The notes under the pieces were generated by a model. The model worked only from the letters and a program-made list of their open reading frames with translations. It was not told the origin of the DNA and did no database searches. DNA of 42,248 nt from Phycisphaerae bacterium (GTDB lineage: Bacteria; Planctomycetota; Phycisphaerae; Phycisphaerales; SM1A02), in NCBI GenBank assembly GCA_016795035.1, contig JAEUIT010000071.1:1-42248 (forward strand). Direction: 5' to 3'. The position numbers were made by a program, and so were the translations under genes. Shown piece by piece: positions 11,596 through 20,453 of this stretch; position 1 is the first letter of the stretch, and each line of letters starts with the position of its first letter.

Positions 11596-14500
11596 ATGCT
11601 GCGTCGCCATCGCACGATCCGGGTACTCCTGCAGGACGCTCCGCCCTGGCTCTATGGGTGCGCGGCCGCGCTGTCGGCGTTCATGCTGGCCGTGGTGTCG
11701 CTCTATTCCGTGAGCGAGGTGAGCACGCGCGTCCTCAAGGCGACGGTCGACGAGCAGCTCCTCTCGATGGCGACCCTCTGCGCGAGCCTCATCGACGCCG
11801 AGAAGCACTCCACGTTGCAGGCGCCCGAGCAGCAGAACGGCGAGACCTACGAGGCGGTCGTCTCCCCGTTGCGGGCGATGGCGAAGGCCACGCCGCAGAT
11901 CAAGTACGTCTACACCGTTCGCATGGCGGCCGACGGCCCGCGCTTCGGCGTGGATGCGGCGGAAGCCGTCGACGGCGACGGTGACGGCGTCATCGACCAG
12001 GCCGGACTCAACGAGTTCTACGAGGATCCCGACGAGACGCTGCTCGCGGCGTTCGCGACGAAGGCGGCGCGGGTGTGCGAGAAGCCCTTCACCGACAAGT
12101 GGGGCACGTTCATGTCCGGCTTCGCGCCGGTGCGCCGCGCCGACGGGCGCTTCGAGTGCATCGTCGGCGTCGACATGGACGCAAACGAATACTTCGGCCG
12201 CGTCGAGGCGATGCGCCGCACCGCCAACGTCGGCGCCTGCATCGCGGCCTTCGCGAGCGCGGGCTTCGGCTTCGCGGTGTTCGCGCTGCGCCGCCGCCGC
12301 GGCACCGAGCAGCGCATGGTGCATGCGCTCGCCGAGAGCGAATCGCGATTCCGGACGCTCATCGAAGGCTCCGACGTCGTCATGTGGGAATACGACGTCG
12401 GAGCCGATGCGTTCACCTACGTGTCGCCGCAGGCCGCGAAGCTCGGCTACGCGCTCGACGAGTGGCGACGCCCGCGCTTCTGGCGCGACCTGATCCACGC
12501 CGACGACGCCGAGTCCGCGGCCGAGCTGCGTCGCGTGTGCGTCGAGCGTCGCGAGCCGCACCGATTCCAGTACCGCATGCTCGCCGCCGACCGCTCGACC
12601 GTCTGGATCGACGACGTGAGCTCGGCGCCCGAAGAAGTCGACGGGCGCCTGATGCTGCGCGGCGTGCTCGTCGACATCACGGACCGCATCGTGGCGGCGG
12701 AGCGCCAAGAGGCCGCGCTGTCGCTCGCCACGCGCCTCTCGTCGGCCGCCGACACGCGCGAGGCCGCGCGGATCGTCAATGACTCGCTGACCAAGATGGT
12801 CGGCGTGCATCGCTCCGCGGTGCTGCTTTACGACGACGAAGGGTGCTGCCGGTTCGTTGGATGGCGCAACCTCTCGCGCGACTATCGCCGCGCGGTCGAG
12901 GGGCACTGTCCGTGGAAGCGCGGCGAGCGCGGCGCGGAGCCGATCGTCGTCGATGACTGCGACACCGACCCCTCGCTCGCGCCGTACCGCGGCGTCCTGC
13001 GCGGCGAGAGCATCCGCTCGCTCGCGTTCATCCCGATCATGACCGGCGAGGGCGTCGTCGGAAAGCTCATGCTGTACGGCGCCGAGGCGCATGCGTTCAG
13101 CGCCCGCCAGATCGCGTCGACCGCGGAGGCGGCCGTGTATCTCGGAGTTGCAGCCGGCCGGTTGCAGGCGCAGGAGCGGCTGACCGCCAGCGAAGCGCGG
13201 CTGCGCACGATCATCGACACCGCGCTCGACGCCGTCGTGAGCACCGACGAGGACGGCACGATCTCGGCATGGAATCGCCAGGCCGAGATCACCTTCGGAT
13301 GGACCGCCGCCGAAGCCATCGGACGTCGTCTCCAGGATCTCGCGATGCCCGCGGTCGGCAGTTCGCTGGGCTCGCTCGCGGGCCGCCGCATCGAGGTGCC
13401 GGCGCGAACGAAGGCCGGAGCGGAGATCACCGTCGAGATCTCGATCGCGCCGATCCGTCAGAGCGGCACGCTCGCCTTCAGCGCCTTCATCCGCGACATC
13501 TCCGAGCGCATCCGCATCGAGTCGGAGCGCGCCGCCGAGGCGGCGGAGCTCCGCCGCGAGCGGGAACGACTTGACCTGACCGTGCGCGGCGCCGGCCTCG
13601 GCACGTGGGAGTGGGACGTCGAACGGAGCGTCGTGACGACGAACAACCGGTCGTCGACCATGCTCGGCTACGAGCCGGCCGAGATCAGCGAGAGCGTCGC
13701 CGCGTGGATCGAGCTCGTCCACCCGGACGATCGCGCGGAGGTCGAGGCGTCCGTGACGGCGGCGCTTCTCGGCGTTTCAGCCGACTATCGCTGCGAGCAT
13801 CGCTTCCGTCGCAAGGACGGCACGTGGGCATGGGTGCTGGACGCCGGCCGCATCACCGAGCGCGCGCCCGACGGTCGCGCGCTGCGCGCCTGCGGCGTGC
13901 ACGTCGACGTGTCGAGCGCGCACGAGCTTGCGGAGCGACTCGCGAAGGCGCGCGACGCCGCCGAGGCCGCGACCCGCGCGAAGAGCGAGTTCCTCGCGAA
14001 CATGAGCCACGAGATCCGCACGCCGATGACCGCGATCCTCGGATACGCGGAACTCCTCAACGAGGACGACGGCGGGCCCGACGCCTCGGCGCGACGACGC
14101 GAGCGCGTCGAGGTCATTCGCCACAACGGCGAGCACCTTCTCGCGCTCATCAACGACATCCTCGACATCTCGAAGATCGAGGCGGGCAAGCTGGTGATCG
14201 ACCGCAGCGAGGCCGAGCCGCTCGCGATCGCGCGCGACGTGATCGCGCTGATGCAGCCGAAGGCGGACGAGCGCGGCATCGCGCTGCGCCTCGAGCAGGC
14301 GACGCCCACGCCGCGGCGCATCCGCACCGATCCGCTGCGCCTGCGGCAGATCCTCGTGAACCTCGTCGGCAACGCGATCAAGTTCACGGCGCGCGGGCAC
14401 GTCACGCTGCGGCTCTCGTTCGGCGCGAGCGCCGGCGAACCACGACAGCTTCGCTTCGAGGTGATCGACACCGGCATCGGCATGGCGCCGGACGTCGTGT

Positions 14501-15189
14501 CGCGGCTCTTCCACGCATTCGAGCAGGCGGACGCCTCGACGACGCGGAAGTTCGGCGGCACCGGCCTCGGCCTCTGCATCTGCAAGCGCCTCGCGGAGCT
14601 CCTGAACGGCGACGTGGTCGTCGAGAGCGAGCTCGGCAAGGGCAGCACGTTCACGCTCGCGATCGCGGTGCCGGCCGAGGAGGCGCTCACGCTGGCGCTG
14701 CCGGAGGAGACCGGCGTGCGCGCGCCGGAACGTCCGCGGCGCGTGCCGACCTCGGCGAGCCCGCTCGAGGGCGTGCGCATCATCGTGGCCGAGGACGGCC
14801 CGGACAATCGTCGCCTCATCGAGCACTTCCTCACGAAGGCCGGCGCGAGCGTGCGCGTCGTCGAAAACGGCTCGCTCCTCGTGCGCGAGCTCACGACCGA
14901 CGGATCGCTCGAGGGGCCGCTCGTCTCCCCGTTGCCGTACGACCTCGTCATCAGCGACATGCAGATGCCCGAGCTCGACGGATACGCCGCGGCCACGCTC
15001 CTGCGCGCGAAGGGACTCGCGCGTCCGATCATCGCGCTCACGGCCCACGCCATGAGCGGTGACGAGGAGAAGTGTCTCGCGGCGGGCTGCGACCGCTACG
15101 TGACGAAGCCAATCAACCGGGCGCTCCTGGTCGGCGCTTGCCTCGATGCGTGCGACGCGTCGCCGGCCGCGCTTCGCCGCGCCGCCTAA
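11596..15189 (+). CDS. Hybrid sensor histidine kinase with PAS, GAF and receiver domains
   Basis: A 1197-residue membrane kinase starting at ATG 11596 (AGGGAA upstream). In order: membrane helix (about 22-44); an extracytoplasmic sensor region (about 45-210) containing an EF-hand-like loop DGDGDGVID; second helix (about 214-233); PAS (about 245-360); GAF (about 380-525); PAS (about 530-640); PAS with PAC (about 655-775); dimerisation domain with phospho-His805 in NMSHEIRTPM; ATPase domain with NLVGNAIKF, DTGIGM and GTGLGL; and a C-terminal receiver domain with acceptor Asp1121 in ISDMQMPELDG and the conserved Lys in YVTKPI. It should autophosphorylate and relay phosphate internally to the receiver and then to an Hpt partner, which is not in the window. 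The signal is unknown; the acidic loop makes Ca2+ a candidate. Confidence 0.95.
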   Translation: MLRRHRTIRVLLQDAPPWLYGCAAALSAFMLAVVSLYSVSEVSTRVLKATVDEQLLSMATLCASLIDAEKHSTLQAPEQQNGETYEAVVSPLRAMAKATPQIKYVYTVRMAADGPRFGVDAAEAVDGDGDGVIDQAGLNEFYEDPDETLLAAFATKAARVCEKPFTDKWGTFMSGFAPVRRADGRFECIVGVDMDANEYFGRVEAMRRTANVGACIAAFASAGFGFAVFALRRRRGTEQRMVHALAESESRFRTLIEGSDVVMWEYDVGADAFTYVSPQAAKLGYALDEWRRPRFWRDLIHADDAESAAELRRVCVERREPHRFQYRMLAADRSTVWIDDVSSAPEEVDGRLMLRGVLVDITDRIVAAERQEAALSLATRLSSAADTREAARIVNDSLTKMVGVHRSAVLLYDDEGCCRFVGWRNLSRDYRRAVEGHCPWKRGERGAEPIVVDDCDTDPSLAPYRGVLRGESIRSLAFIPIMTGEGVVGKLMLYGAEAHAFSARQIASTAEAAVYLGVAAGRLQAQERLTASEARLRTIIDTALDAVVSTDEDGTISAWNRQAEITFGWTAAEAIGRRLQDLAMPAVGSSLGSLAGRRIEVPARTKAGAEITVEISIAPIRQSGTLAFSAFIRDISERIRIESERAAEAAELRRERERLDLTVRGAGLGTWEWDVERSVVTTNNRSSTMLGYEPAEISESVAAWIELVHPDDRAEVEASVTAALLGVSADYRCEHRFRRKDGTWAWVLDAGRITERAPDGRALRACGVHVDVSSAHELAERLAKARDAAEAATRAKSEFLANMSHEIRTPMTAILGYAELLNEDDGGPDASARRRERVEVIRHNGEHLLALINDILDISKIEAGKLVIDRSEAEPLAIARDVIALMQPKADERGIALRLEQATPTPRRIRTDPLRLRQILVNLVGNAIKFTARGHVTLRLSFGASAGEPRQLRFEVIDTGIGMAPDVVSRLFHAFEQADASTTRKFGGTGLGLCICKRLAELLNGDVVVESELGKGSTFTLAIAVPAEEALTLALPEETGVRAPERPRRVPTSASPLEGVRIIVAEDGPDNRRLIEHFLTKAGASVRVVENGSLLVRELTTDGSLEGPLVSPLPYDLVISDMQMPELDGYAAATLLRAKGLARPIIALTAHAMSGDEEKCLAAGCDRYVTKPINRALLVGACLDACDASPAALRRAA

Positions 15190-15192
15190 GGG

Positions 15193-15861
15193 TCAGAAGG
15201 GGACGTCACTCTCGAACGAGACGCGCGCGCCGCTCGCCGGATGCGTGAACGCGAGCCCCTGCGCATGCAGGCAAAGCCGCGGCGCCATCGCATGAATCTC
15301 GGGCGACGCGTAGAGCTCGTCGCCGAGGATCGGATGCCCGAGTTCCTTGAGGTGGACGCGCAGCTGGTGGCTGCGCCCGGTGCGAGGCTCGAGCAGGAAT
15401 CGCGTGCGCGCCGGGCCATCGAGCCGTTCTAGCACGCGGTACGAGGTCTGGCTTGGGCGCCCGAGCTCGTGGTCGACGATCTGCAACGCGGAGCCGAGCG
15501 CCTGCTTGCGCAAGGGAAGGTCGATGAGCCCGGAGTCTGTCGCCGCGTGGCCGGCGGCGAGCGCGACGTAGCGCTTCTCCGTCTCGCGGCGCTCGAACTG
15601 CATCGAGAGCTGGCGATGCGTTTCGGCGTCGAGCGCGAGCACAATCACGCCCGAGGTGTCGCGGTCGAGGCGATGCACGATGCGCGCGCCGGGCGCTCGT
15701 CGTTGCAGCCGCGAGACGAGGCAGTCGGCCTTGTCGGGACCGATGCCGGGAACCGAGAGGAGTCCCGAGGGCTTGTCGACGACGACGAGCCAGCGGTCGA
15801 GGTGGAGGATGGCGGGTTCGGCGCTCACGGCGAACGCCGGATCATCGCCTTTTCTGCGCAC
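15193..15861 (-). CDS. RluA-family pseudouridine synthase
   Basis: About 222 residues from a GTG at 15861; the exact start is uncertain, but the conserved fold begins at ILHLDRWLVVVDKPSG. The catalytic motif HRLDRDTSG holds Asp66, and RTGRSHQLRVHL and GHPILGDELY are the other family signatures. The enzyme isomerises uridine in rRNA or tRNA; there is no S4 domain, so it resembles RluA more than RluC/RluD. Its stop lies three bases beyond the stop of the convergent histidine kinase. Confidence 0.93.
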   Translation of the reverse strand: MRRKGDDPAFAVSAEPAILHLDRWLVVVDKPSGLLSVPGIGPDKADCLVSRLQRRAPGARIVHRLDRDTSGVIVLALDAETHRQLSMQFERRETEKRYVALAAGHAATDSGLIDLPLRKQALGSALQIVDHELGRPSQTSYRVLERLDGPARTRFLLEPRTGRSHQLRVHLKELGHPILGDELYASPEIHAMAPRLCLHAQGLAFTHPASGARVSFESDVPF

Positions 15862-15940
15862 GACGGCGGCGGACGCGCTGGGCGTCCGCCTCGTCGATGG
15901 TCGTAGGTACGTCCCTTCTCTCCTCTCCGCCCGCGTCGCG

Positions 15941-16528
15941 TCAGGCTTCGCCGTTCGGGATCTCGTCGTCGTCGGTGTCGATGCCCGGAGCGGGCCGTTG
16001 CAGTTCGCCGTTCACGGGGTCGTCGGTGGTCGCCGAGAGGACACCCACGTCGGTGAGGAACACTTCGAGCTCGACGTCGATCAGCGCGGTGCGGGCGAGA
16101 AGCTCGTAGTAGAAGTCGAGGAACGCGAGGCAGTCGTCGTAGCGCTGGCGGTCGTAGCGGCCGAAGCCACCGGCGACGTACGCCTCGGACCAGCGGGCCT
16201 GCGCCGCGAGGCCTTCCCAAGTCATTCCGCCGAAGGCCATGAAGAGTCCGTCCGCGAGCTGCTCGATCCGCGCGTCGTTCGCGCTTCCGATCCCGATGCC
16301 GCCGCCGCGATGGTCAAGCTGGGCGGGACCGTCGTCGATCGGGATCACCGCGTGCCGCTGGCGGCCGCCCGAGGTGCCCGGCGTCGCAGGCTGGGTGCCG
16401 GCGCCGCCCTCGTCCGCGATCGGGTCTGCGGGCTGCGAGGTGGCGGGGTTCGACTGTTCCGCGAGGGCCGGGGCGGCGAGGGTGGCGGCGAGGGCGAAGG
16501 CCGAGAGGGTCAGCGAGATCGAGGTCAT
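15941..16528 (-). CDS. Small exported protein of unknown function
   Basis: 195 residues from ATG 16528, with AAAGGA at the right distance. The signal peptide is clear (ISLTLSAFALAATLAAPALA-EQ). A Pro/Thr/Gly-rich stretch follows, then a helical region rich in aromatic residues (FGRYDRQRYDDCLAFLDFYYELLA), and an acidic tail (DTDDDEIPNGE). No family recognised. It follows the sigma factor gene on the same strand after a 137-bp gap holding an inverted repeat, so it could be under its own control. Confidence 0.75.
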   Translation of the reverse strand: MTSISLTLSAFALAATLAAPALAEQSNPATSQPADPIADEGGAGTQPATPGTSGGRQRHAVIPIDDGPAQLDHRGGGIGIGSANDARIEQLADGLFMAFGGMTWEGLAAQARWSEAYVAGGFGRYDRQRYDDCLAFLDFYYELLARTALIDVELEVFLTDVGVLSATTDDPVNGELQRPAPGIDTDDDEIPNGEA

Positions 16529-16552
16529 GACGGGGTCCTTTCGAGGAGTGCT

Positions 16553-16605
16553 TGCCCGTCCGGCGCACCGTGCGTCGGGCGGGACACTCTCACCCCGGAC
16601 GGGCA
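16553..16605 (-). promoter_or_regulatory. Perfect 11-bp inverted repeat in leader of small exported protein
   Basis: TGCCCGTCCGG (16553-16563) and CCGGACGGGCA (16595-16605) are perfect inverted copies separated by 31 bases, about 25-77 bases upstream of the ATG at 16528. It could be an operator, a terminator of the sigma gene without a U-run, or a leader hairpin. Confidence 0.35.
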
Positions 16606-16665
16606 GAACCCGTGGTGAGGCCATTCCGCGACTTCGTCGAAAAATCGCCTTCGACGTCTCGGCGG

Positions 16666-17460
16666 TCAGCGCTTGGTGAACGCGAGCGTGGTCATCGCGG
16701 CGGCCCCGTGCGACCCGTAGGCGGCCAGGATCGCGGGAATCACCGCGTCGGTCAGGCGGGTTCGGACCGTCGCCTCCTCCACGCCCAGGATCGCGGCGGC
16801 GCCTGCAACGTCGAGACGTTCGATGAAGATCGCGTCGGCGACGCGGGCGTCGTCCGCGGCGAGCGCGCGACGCAGAGGGACGAGGAGGGCGTCGAGGATC
16901 CGCGAGCGTGCCGAGTGGTAGCGGTCCTTGGCGGCGTCGCGTGAGATGCCCAGCGACTTTGCGGCCTCGCCGAGCGAAAGGTCGTGGAAGAGATGCAGTT
17001 CGACGAGCCGCGCGGTCTCGGCCGACGGCGCGGCACGCGACATGATCGCGCGCAGGCGCACGGCGCCTTGCTCGTCGTCGCTCGTCGCGGATCTCTGCGT
17101 TGCAGGCGAGACGCCGTCGACCGGCGCGCCGAGATCGGCCTCGGTGCGCTCGCGCCCGGCGCGGCCGCCACGGCGCAGACGGTCGATGATCTTCTGCTCG
17201 ACGGCCGTGTGGAGGATCGCGAGGAGATGCTCGCCGTCGTTTGCGTCGGGGCGCTTGTCGAGCGCCCGGGCGATCACGCTCTGCACGACGCTCGCGGGCT
17301 GCACGTCCGCGCGCGGCGGAATGCCGCGCTTCGCGATGATCGCGCGGGCCGCGGCCTCGAGCCGATCGAGCGTCGCCTGCAATTCGTTCGATCGCAGCGG
17401 ATCGCGCTCGGCCGCGTGACTCCGTTCGTCTCCTCTCGCAGGCGTTCCGTCATTCCCCAT
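16666..17460 (-). CDS. ECF-type RNA polymerase sigma factor with two HTH-like segments
   Basis: 264 residues from ATG 17460 (MGNDGTP). The central helix VVQSVIARAL and the run LLAILHTAVEQKIIDRLRRGGRA match sigma region 2 of planctomycete ECF factors. DLSLGEAAKSLGISRDAAKDRYHSAR is a region 4 helix-turn-helix. Unusually, a second HTH-like stretch follows near the C-terminus (LDVAGAAAILGVEEATVRTRL). The protein would direct RNA polymerase to a set of promoters. No anti-sigma gene is adjacent; the downstream neighbour is a small exported protein. The start lacks a Shine-Dalgarno, and TATCGT lies 11 bases upstream (17472-17477), consistent with a leaderless message. Sigma identity is fairly sure, regulon unknown. 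Confidence 0.8.
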   Translation of the reverse strand: MGNDGTPARGDERSHAAERDPLRSNELQATLDRLEAAARAIIAKRGIPPRADVQPASVVQSVIARALDKRPDANDGEHLLAILHTAVEQKIIDRLRRGGRAGRERTEADLGAPVDGVSPATQRSATSDDEQGAVRLRAIMSRAAPSAETARLVELHLFHDLSLGEAAKSLGISRDAAKDRYHSARSRILDALLVPLRRALAADDARVADAIFIERLDVAGAAAILGVEEATVRTRLTDAVIPAILAAYGSHGAAAMTTLAFTKR

Positions 17461-17471
17461 AGAGGCGTACG

Positions 17472-17477
17472 ACGATA
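17472..17477 (-). promoter_or_regulatory. Putative -10 box of the sigma factor gene
   Basis: TATCGT on the minus strand, 11 bases before the ATG at 17460, no ribosome binding site between. Confidence 0.25.
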
Positions 17478-17510
17478 CCCCATCGCTGCCTTCGATTCGG
17501 GCACGCAGTC

Positions 17511-17524
17511 CCGTACACTCCGCG
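17511..17524 (+). promoter_or_regulatory. Putative promoter core CCGTACACTCCGCG upstream of TolB-like gene
   Basis: Identical 14-mer to the one at 7633-7646. TACACT at 17514-17519 would start transcription near 17526, only a few bases before a GTG at 17530 that is in frame with the gene. Confidence 0.4.
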
Positions 17525-17529
17525 TCCCC

Positions 17530-18744
17530 GTGCGGACCGCCTTTCCGATGCTCCACTTCCGACTTCTCCCCTCAGCCGTATGCGCGGCAACGCTCGCGCT
17601 TCCCGTCGTCGCGTTCGCCCAGTCCGGCCGGCCCGGCGGCGCCGAACCGCCTGCCGCTCCGCAGCCGACCGACGCCGAGCGCGAGGCCGCGCTTCTCGCG
17701 AACGTCGTGCAGCTCACGTCGGGCGACCGCTTCTCGAAGGCAGGCGAGGCGTACTTCTCTCCCGACGACCGCCGCGTGATCTTTCAGGCCGTCGAGAAGC
17801 CGACCGACGGCCGCGAGCCCGACGAGTTCTACGCGATGTACGTCGCCGACGTCGTGCGCGACGGCGACCGCATCACCGGACTCGCGAACATCCTGCGCCT
17901 GAGCCCCGACGGCAGCGCGAACACGTGCGGCTGGTTCGATCCGCGCAATCCGAACATCGTCCTCTTCGGCTCGACGATCGGACCGCCGACCGCGTCGGAT
18001 CCGCCCGGCTATCAGCGCGGCACGGGCCGCTACCGCTGGATGTTCCCGCCGGAGATGCGCATCGTGCAGGCGGACCTCTCGAAGGGCGAGAAGGCGCGCG
18101 GGGAGCTCAAGACGATCGTCGGCGACGGCAAGGCGTACGTCGCCGAAGGCTCGCTCTCGCCCGACGGCCGCTTCCTCATCTACTGCGACCATGGGAAGAA
18201 CGAGGGCGACCTCTACATCCTCGATCGCGACACCGGCTCCACGTTGCCGGTCGTCGTTGCACGCGGCTACGACGGCGGCCCGTTCTTCTCGCCCGAAGGA
18301 AAGCGCATCGTCTACCGCTCCGACCGCAACAACGACAATCACCTGCAGCTCTTCGTCGCCGACCTCGCCTTCGCCCCGAACGGCGCCATCACCGGCATCT
18401 CGACCGAGCATCAGGTCACCCGCGACTCGAACGTGAACTGGTGCCCGTACTTCCACCCGAGCGGCCAGTTCCTCGTCTTCGCGAGCTCCGCGGCCGGACA
18501 TCGCAACTACGAGGTCTTCTCGATCGACGCGGGCACGGTGACGCGCGACGGCGTGCCGCAGTCCCGCTACGGGACCAATCAGCGCCGCATCACCCACGCC
18601 GAAGGCGCCGACGTGCTTCCGGTCTTCAGCCACGACGGCAAGTACATGCTCTGGACCGGCCAACGCAACCCCGAGCGAAGCTCGCAACTCTACGTTGCCG
18701 AGTGGACCGCGCCGAAGGATCCGGTCATTCAGCCGGGTCGCTAA
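17530..18744 (+). CDS. Exported TolB-like (PD40/WD40) beta-propeller protein
   Basis: 404 residues from GTG 17530; ATG 17548 (MLHFRLLPS) gives 398 and is the alternative. I prefer the GTG because of its distance from the -10-like TACACT and the lack of a Shine-Dalgarno at either. A signal peptide (AVCAATLALPVVAFA-QS) is followed by repeated propeller blades with the TolB-type signature, e.g. AYFSPDDRRVIFQA, GSLSPDGRFLIYCD, PFFSPEGKRIVYRSDR, YFHPSGQFLVFAS and PVFSHDGKYMLWTG. Such proteins bind ligands or partners outside the cytoplasm; no enzymatic residues are seen. The stop is 16 bases before nadB, likely one operon. Confidence 0.85.
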   Translation: MRTAFPMLHFRLLPSAVCAATLALPVVAFAQSGRPGGAEPPAAPQPTDAEREAALLANVVQLTSGDRFSKAGEAYFSPDDRRVIFQAVEKPTDGREPDEFYAMYVADVVRDGDRITGLANILRLSPDGSANTCGWFDPRNPNIVLFGSTIGPPTASDPPGYQRGTGRYRWMFPPEMRIVQADLSKGEKARGELKTIVGDGKAYVAEGSLSPDGRFLIYCDHGKNEGDLYILDRDTGSTLPVVVARGYDGGPFFSPEGKRIVYRSDRNNDNHLQLFVADLAFAPNGAITGISTEHQVTRDSNVNWCPYFHPSGQFLVFASSAAGHRNYEVFSIDAGTVTRDGVPQSRYGTNQRRITHAEGADVLPVFSHDGKYMLWTGQRNPERSSQLYVAEWTAPKDPVIQPGR

Positions 18745-18760
18745 CACCCGCAGGAGTCCG

Positions 18761-20419
18761 ATGGTCGAGCCGCTCCACTCGCGCCGCTACCTCATCCCGT
18801 TCCGCAGCCTCCTGCTGCCCCACATCGTCACCGACACGCTGGTGATCGGATCGGGCGTCGCAGGCCTGCGCACGGCGATCGAGGCGAGCGCGCACGGCGA
18901 CGTGATCCTCGTCGCGAAGGACGCGCTCGACTTCTCGAACACGGCCTGGGCGCAAGGCGGAATCGCCGCGGTGCTCGCCGACGACGACTCGAACGTCCTG
19001 CATGTCGAGGACACGCTCGTCGCCGGGGCGGGGCTCTGCGTCGAGGAGACGGTGCGCACCGTCGTCGACGAGGGGCCGCGCGAGATCGAGCGGCTGCTCT
19101 CCTGGGGAATGCGGCTCGATCGCGACGAGCGCGGGGCGTTGCAGCTCGCGCGCGAGGGCGGGCATCACCGCAACCGCATCGTGCATGCCGACGGCGACGC
19201 GACCGGGCGCGAGCTCGTCCGCACGCTGATCGCGAAGGCGCGCGAGCTCTCCGCGCGTGGCGCGCTTCGTCTCTTCGACCGCTGCTTCGCGCTCGACCTG
19301 ATCAGCGCCGGCGGCCCCGGATCTCCGGTGCTCGGGGCGATCACGCATCACCCGCGTTACGGGCTCCAGATCGTCTGGGCGAAGGCGACGGTCTTGGCCT
19401 CGGGCGGGGCAGGCCAGGCCTATCGCGAGACGACGAACCCGCGGGTGGCGACCGGCGACGGCATCGCGATGGCGTGGCGCGCGGGCGCGAAGGTCGCCGA
19501 CCTCGAGTTCATGCAGTTCCACCCGACGACGCTCTACGTTGCAGGCGCGAGCCGCGCGCTTCTCTCCGAGGCGATCCGGGGCGAAGGCGGGCATCTCGTC
19601 GATCGGCGCGGCAACCGATTCATGGTCGGGAAGCACGAGCTGGCGGAGCTCGCACCGCGCGACATCGTGAGCCGCGCGATCATGGCCCACCTCGCGGCGA
19701 CGCACGAGCCGAACGTCTTCCTCGACGTGCGGCATCTCGGCGGGCCCGCGTTCGCGGCGCGCTTCCCCGGCCTCGCCTCACTTCTCAAGGATTACGACCT
19801 CGATCCCGCGCACGACCTGATCCCCGTGCATCCTGCGGCGCATTACACGATCGGCGGCGTGTGGGTCGATCTCTTCGGTCGCACGTCGGTGCCCGGGCTC
19901 TATGCCGTCGGCGAGGTGAGCTGCAACGGGCTGCACGGCGCGAATCGCCTCGCGAGCAACAGCCTGCTCGAAGGGCTCGTCTTCGGCGCCCGCGTCGGTC
20001 GCGCCGTGGTCGAACGCGGCGACGCGTCACGCGGTCCGGTGCAGGTCGTGAGCGACATCCGCCCGAGCGATCGCGGGGAGCTGGACGTGGTCGACGTCCG
20101 TTCGAGCCTGCGGAGCACGCTCTGGCGGCACGTCGGCATCGAGCGGCACGGCAATCGCCTGAGCGACGCCCTCGACATGATCGAGTTCTGGAGCCGCTAC
20201 TCGCTCGACAAGATCTTCGACGACCTGAACGGGTGGGAGGTCCAGAACCTCCTCACCGTCGGCGGCCTGATGACGCAGGCGGCGGTGTGGCGGCGCGAAA
20301 GCCGCGGAACGCACTGCCGCGTGGATTTCCCCACGGTCGACGCGGCGCTTGCCGTGCACGCGACGTGGCGGCTCGGCGACGAATCTCCGTCGATCGCCGG
20401 GGCGATGCAGCCGGCGTGA
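18761..20419 (+). CDS. nadB: L-aspartate oxidase
   Basis: 552 residues from ATG 18761 with an excellent AGGAG five bases upstream. It oxidises L-aspartate to iminoaspartate in de novo NAD synthesis using FAD. Visible signatures are the FAD-binding LVIGSGVAGLRTAIEAS, the NTAWAQGGIAAVL substrate-binding segment, EGGHHRNRIVHADGDATG, MQFHPTTLY, HYTIGGVWVD and the C-terminal flavin contact GANRLASNSLLEGLVFG. These together separate it from succinate dehydrogenase flavoproteins. nadA and nadC are not adjacent. It probably shares a transcript with the propeller gene just upstream. Confidence 0.96.
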   Translation: MVEPLHSRRYLIPFRSLLLPHIVTDTLVIGSGVAGLRTAIEASAHGDVILVAKDALDFSNTAWAQGGIAAVLADDDSNVLHVEDTLVAGAGLCVEETVRTVVDEGPREIERLLSWGMRLDRDERGALQLAREGGHHRNRIVHADGDATGRELVRTLIAKARELSARGALRLFDRCFALDLISAGGPGSPVLGAITHHPRYGLQIVWAKATVLASGGAGQAYRETTNPRVATGDGIAMAWRAGAKVADLEFMQFHPTTLYVAGASRALLSEAIRGEGGHLVDRRGNRFMVGKHELAELAPRDIVSRAIMAHLAATHEPNVFLDVRHLGGPAFAARFPGLASLLKDYDLDPAHDLIPVHPAAHYTIGGVWVDLFGRTSVPGLYAVGEVSCNGLHGANRLASNSLLEGLVFGARVGRAVVERGDASRGPVQVVSDIRPSDRGELDVVDVRSSLRSTLWRHVGIERHGNRLSDALDMIEFWSRYSLDKIFDDLNGWEVQNLLTVGGLMTQAAVWRRESRGTHCRVDFPTVDAALAVHATWRLGDESPSIAGAMQPA

Positions 20420-20453
20420 GGCCGCCTGCGAACACTGCGGTGACGCACAGCCA

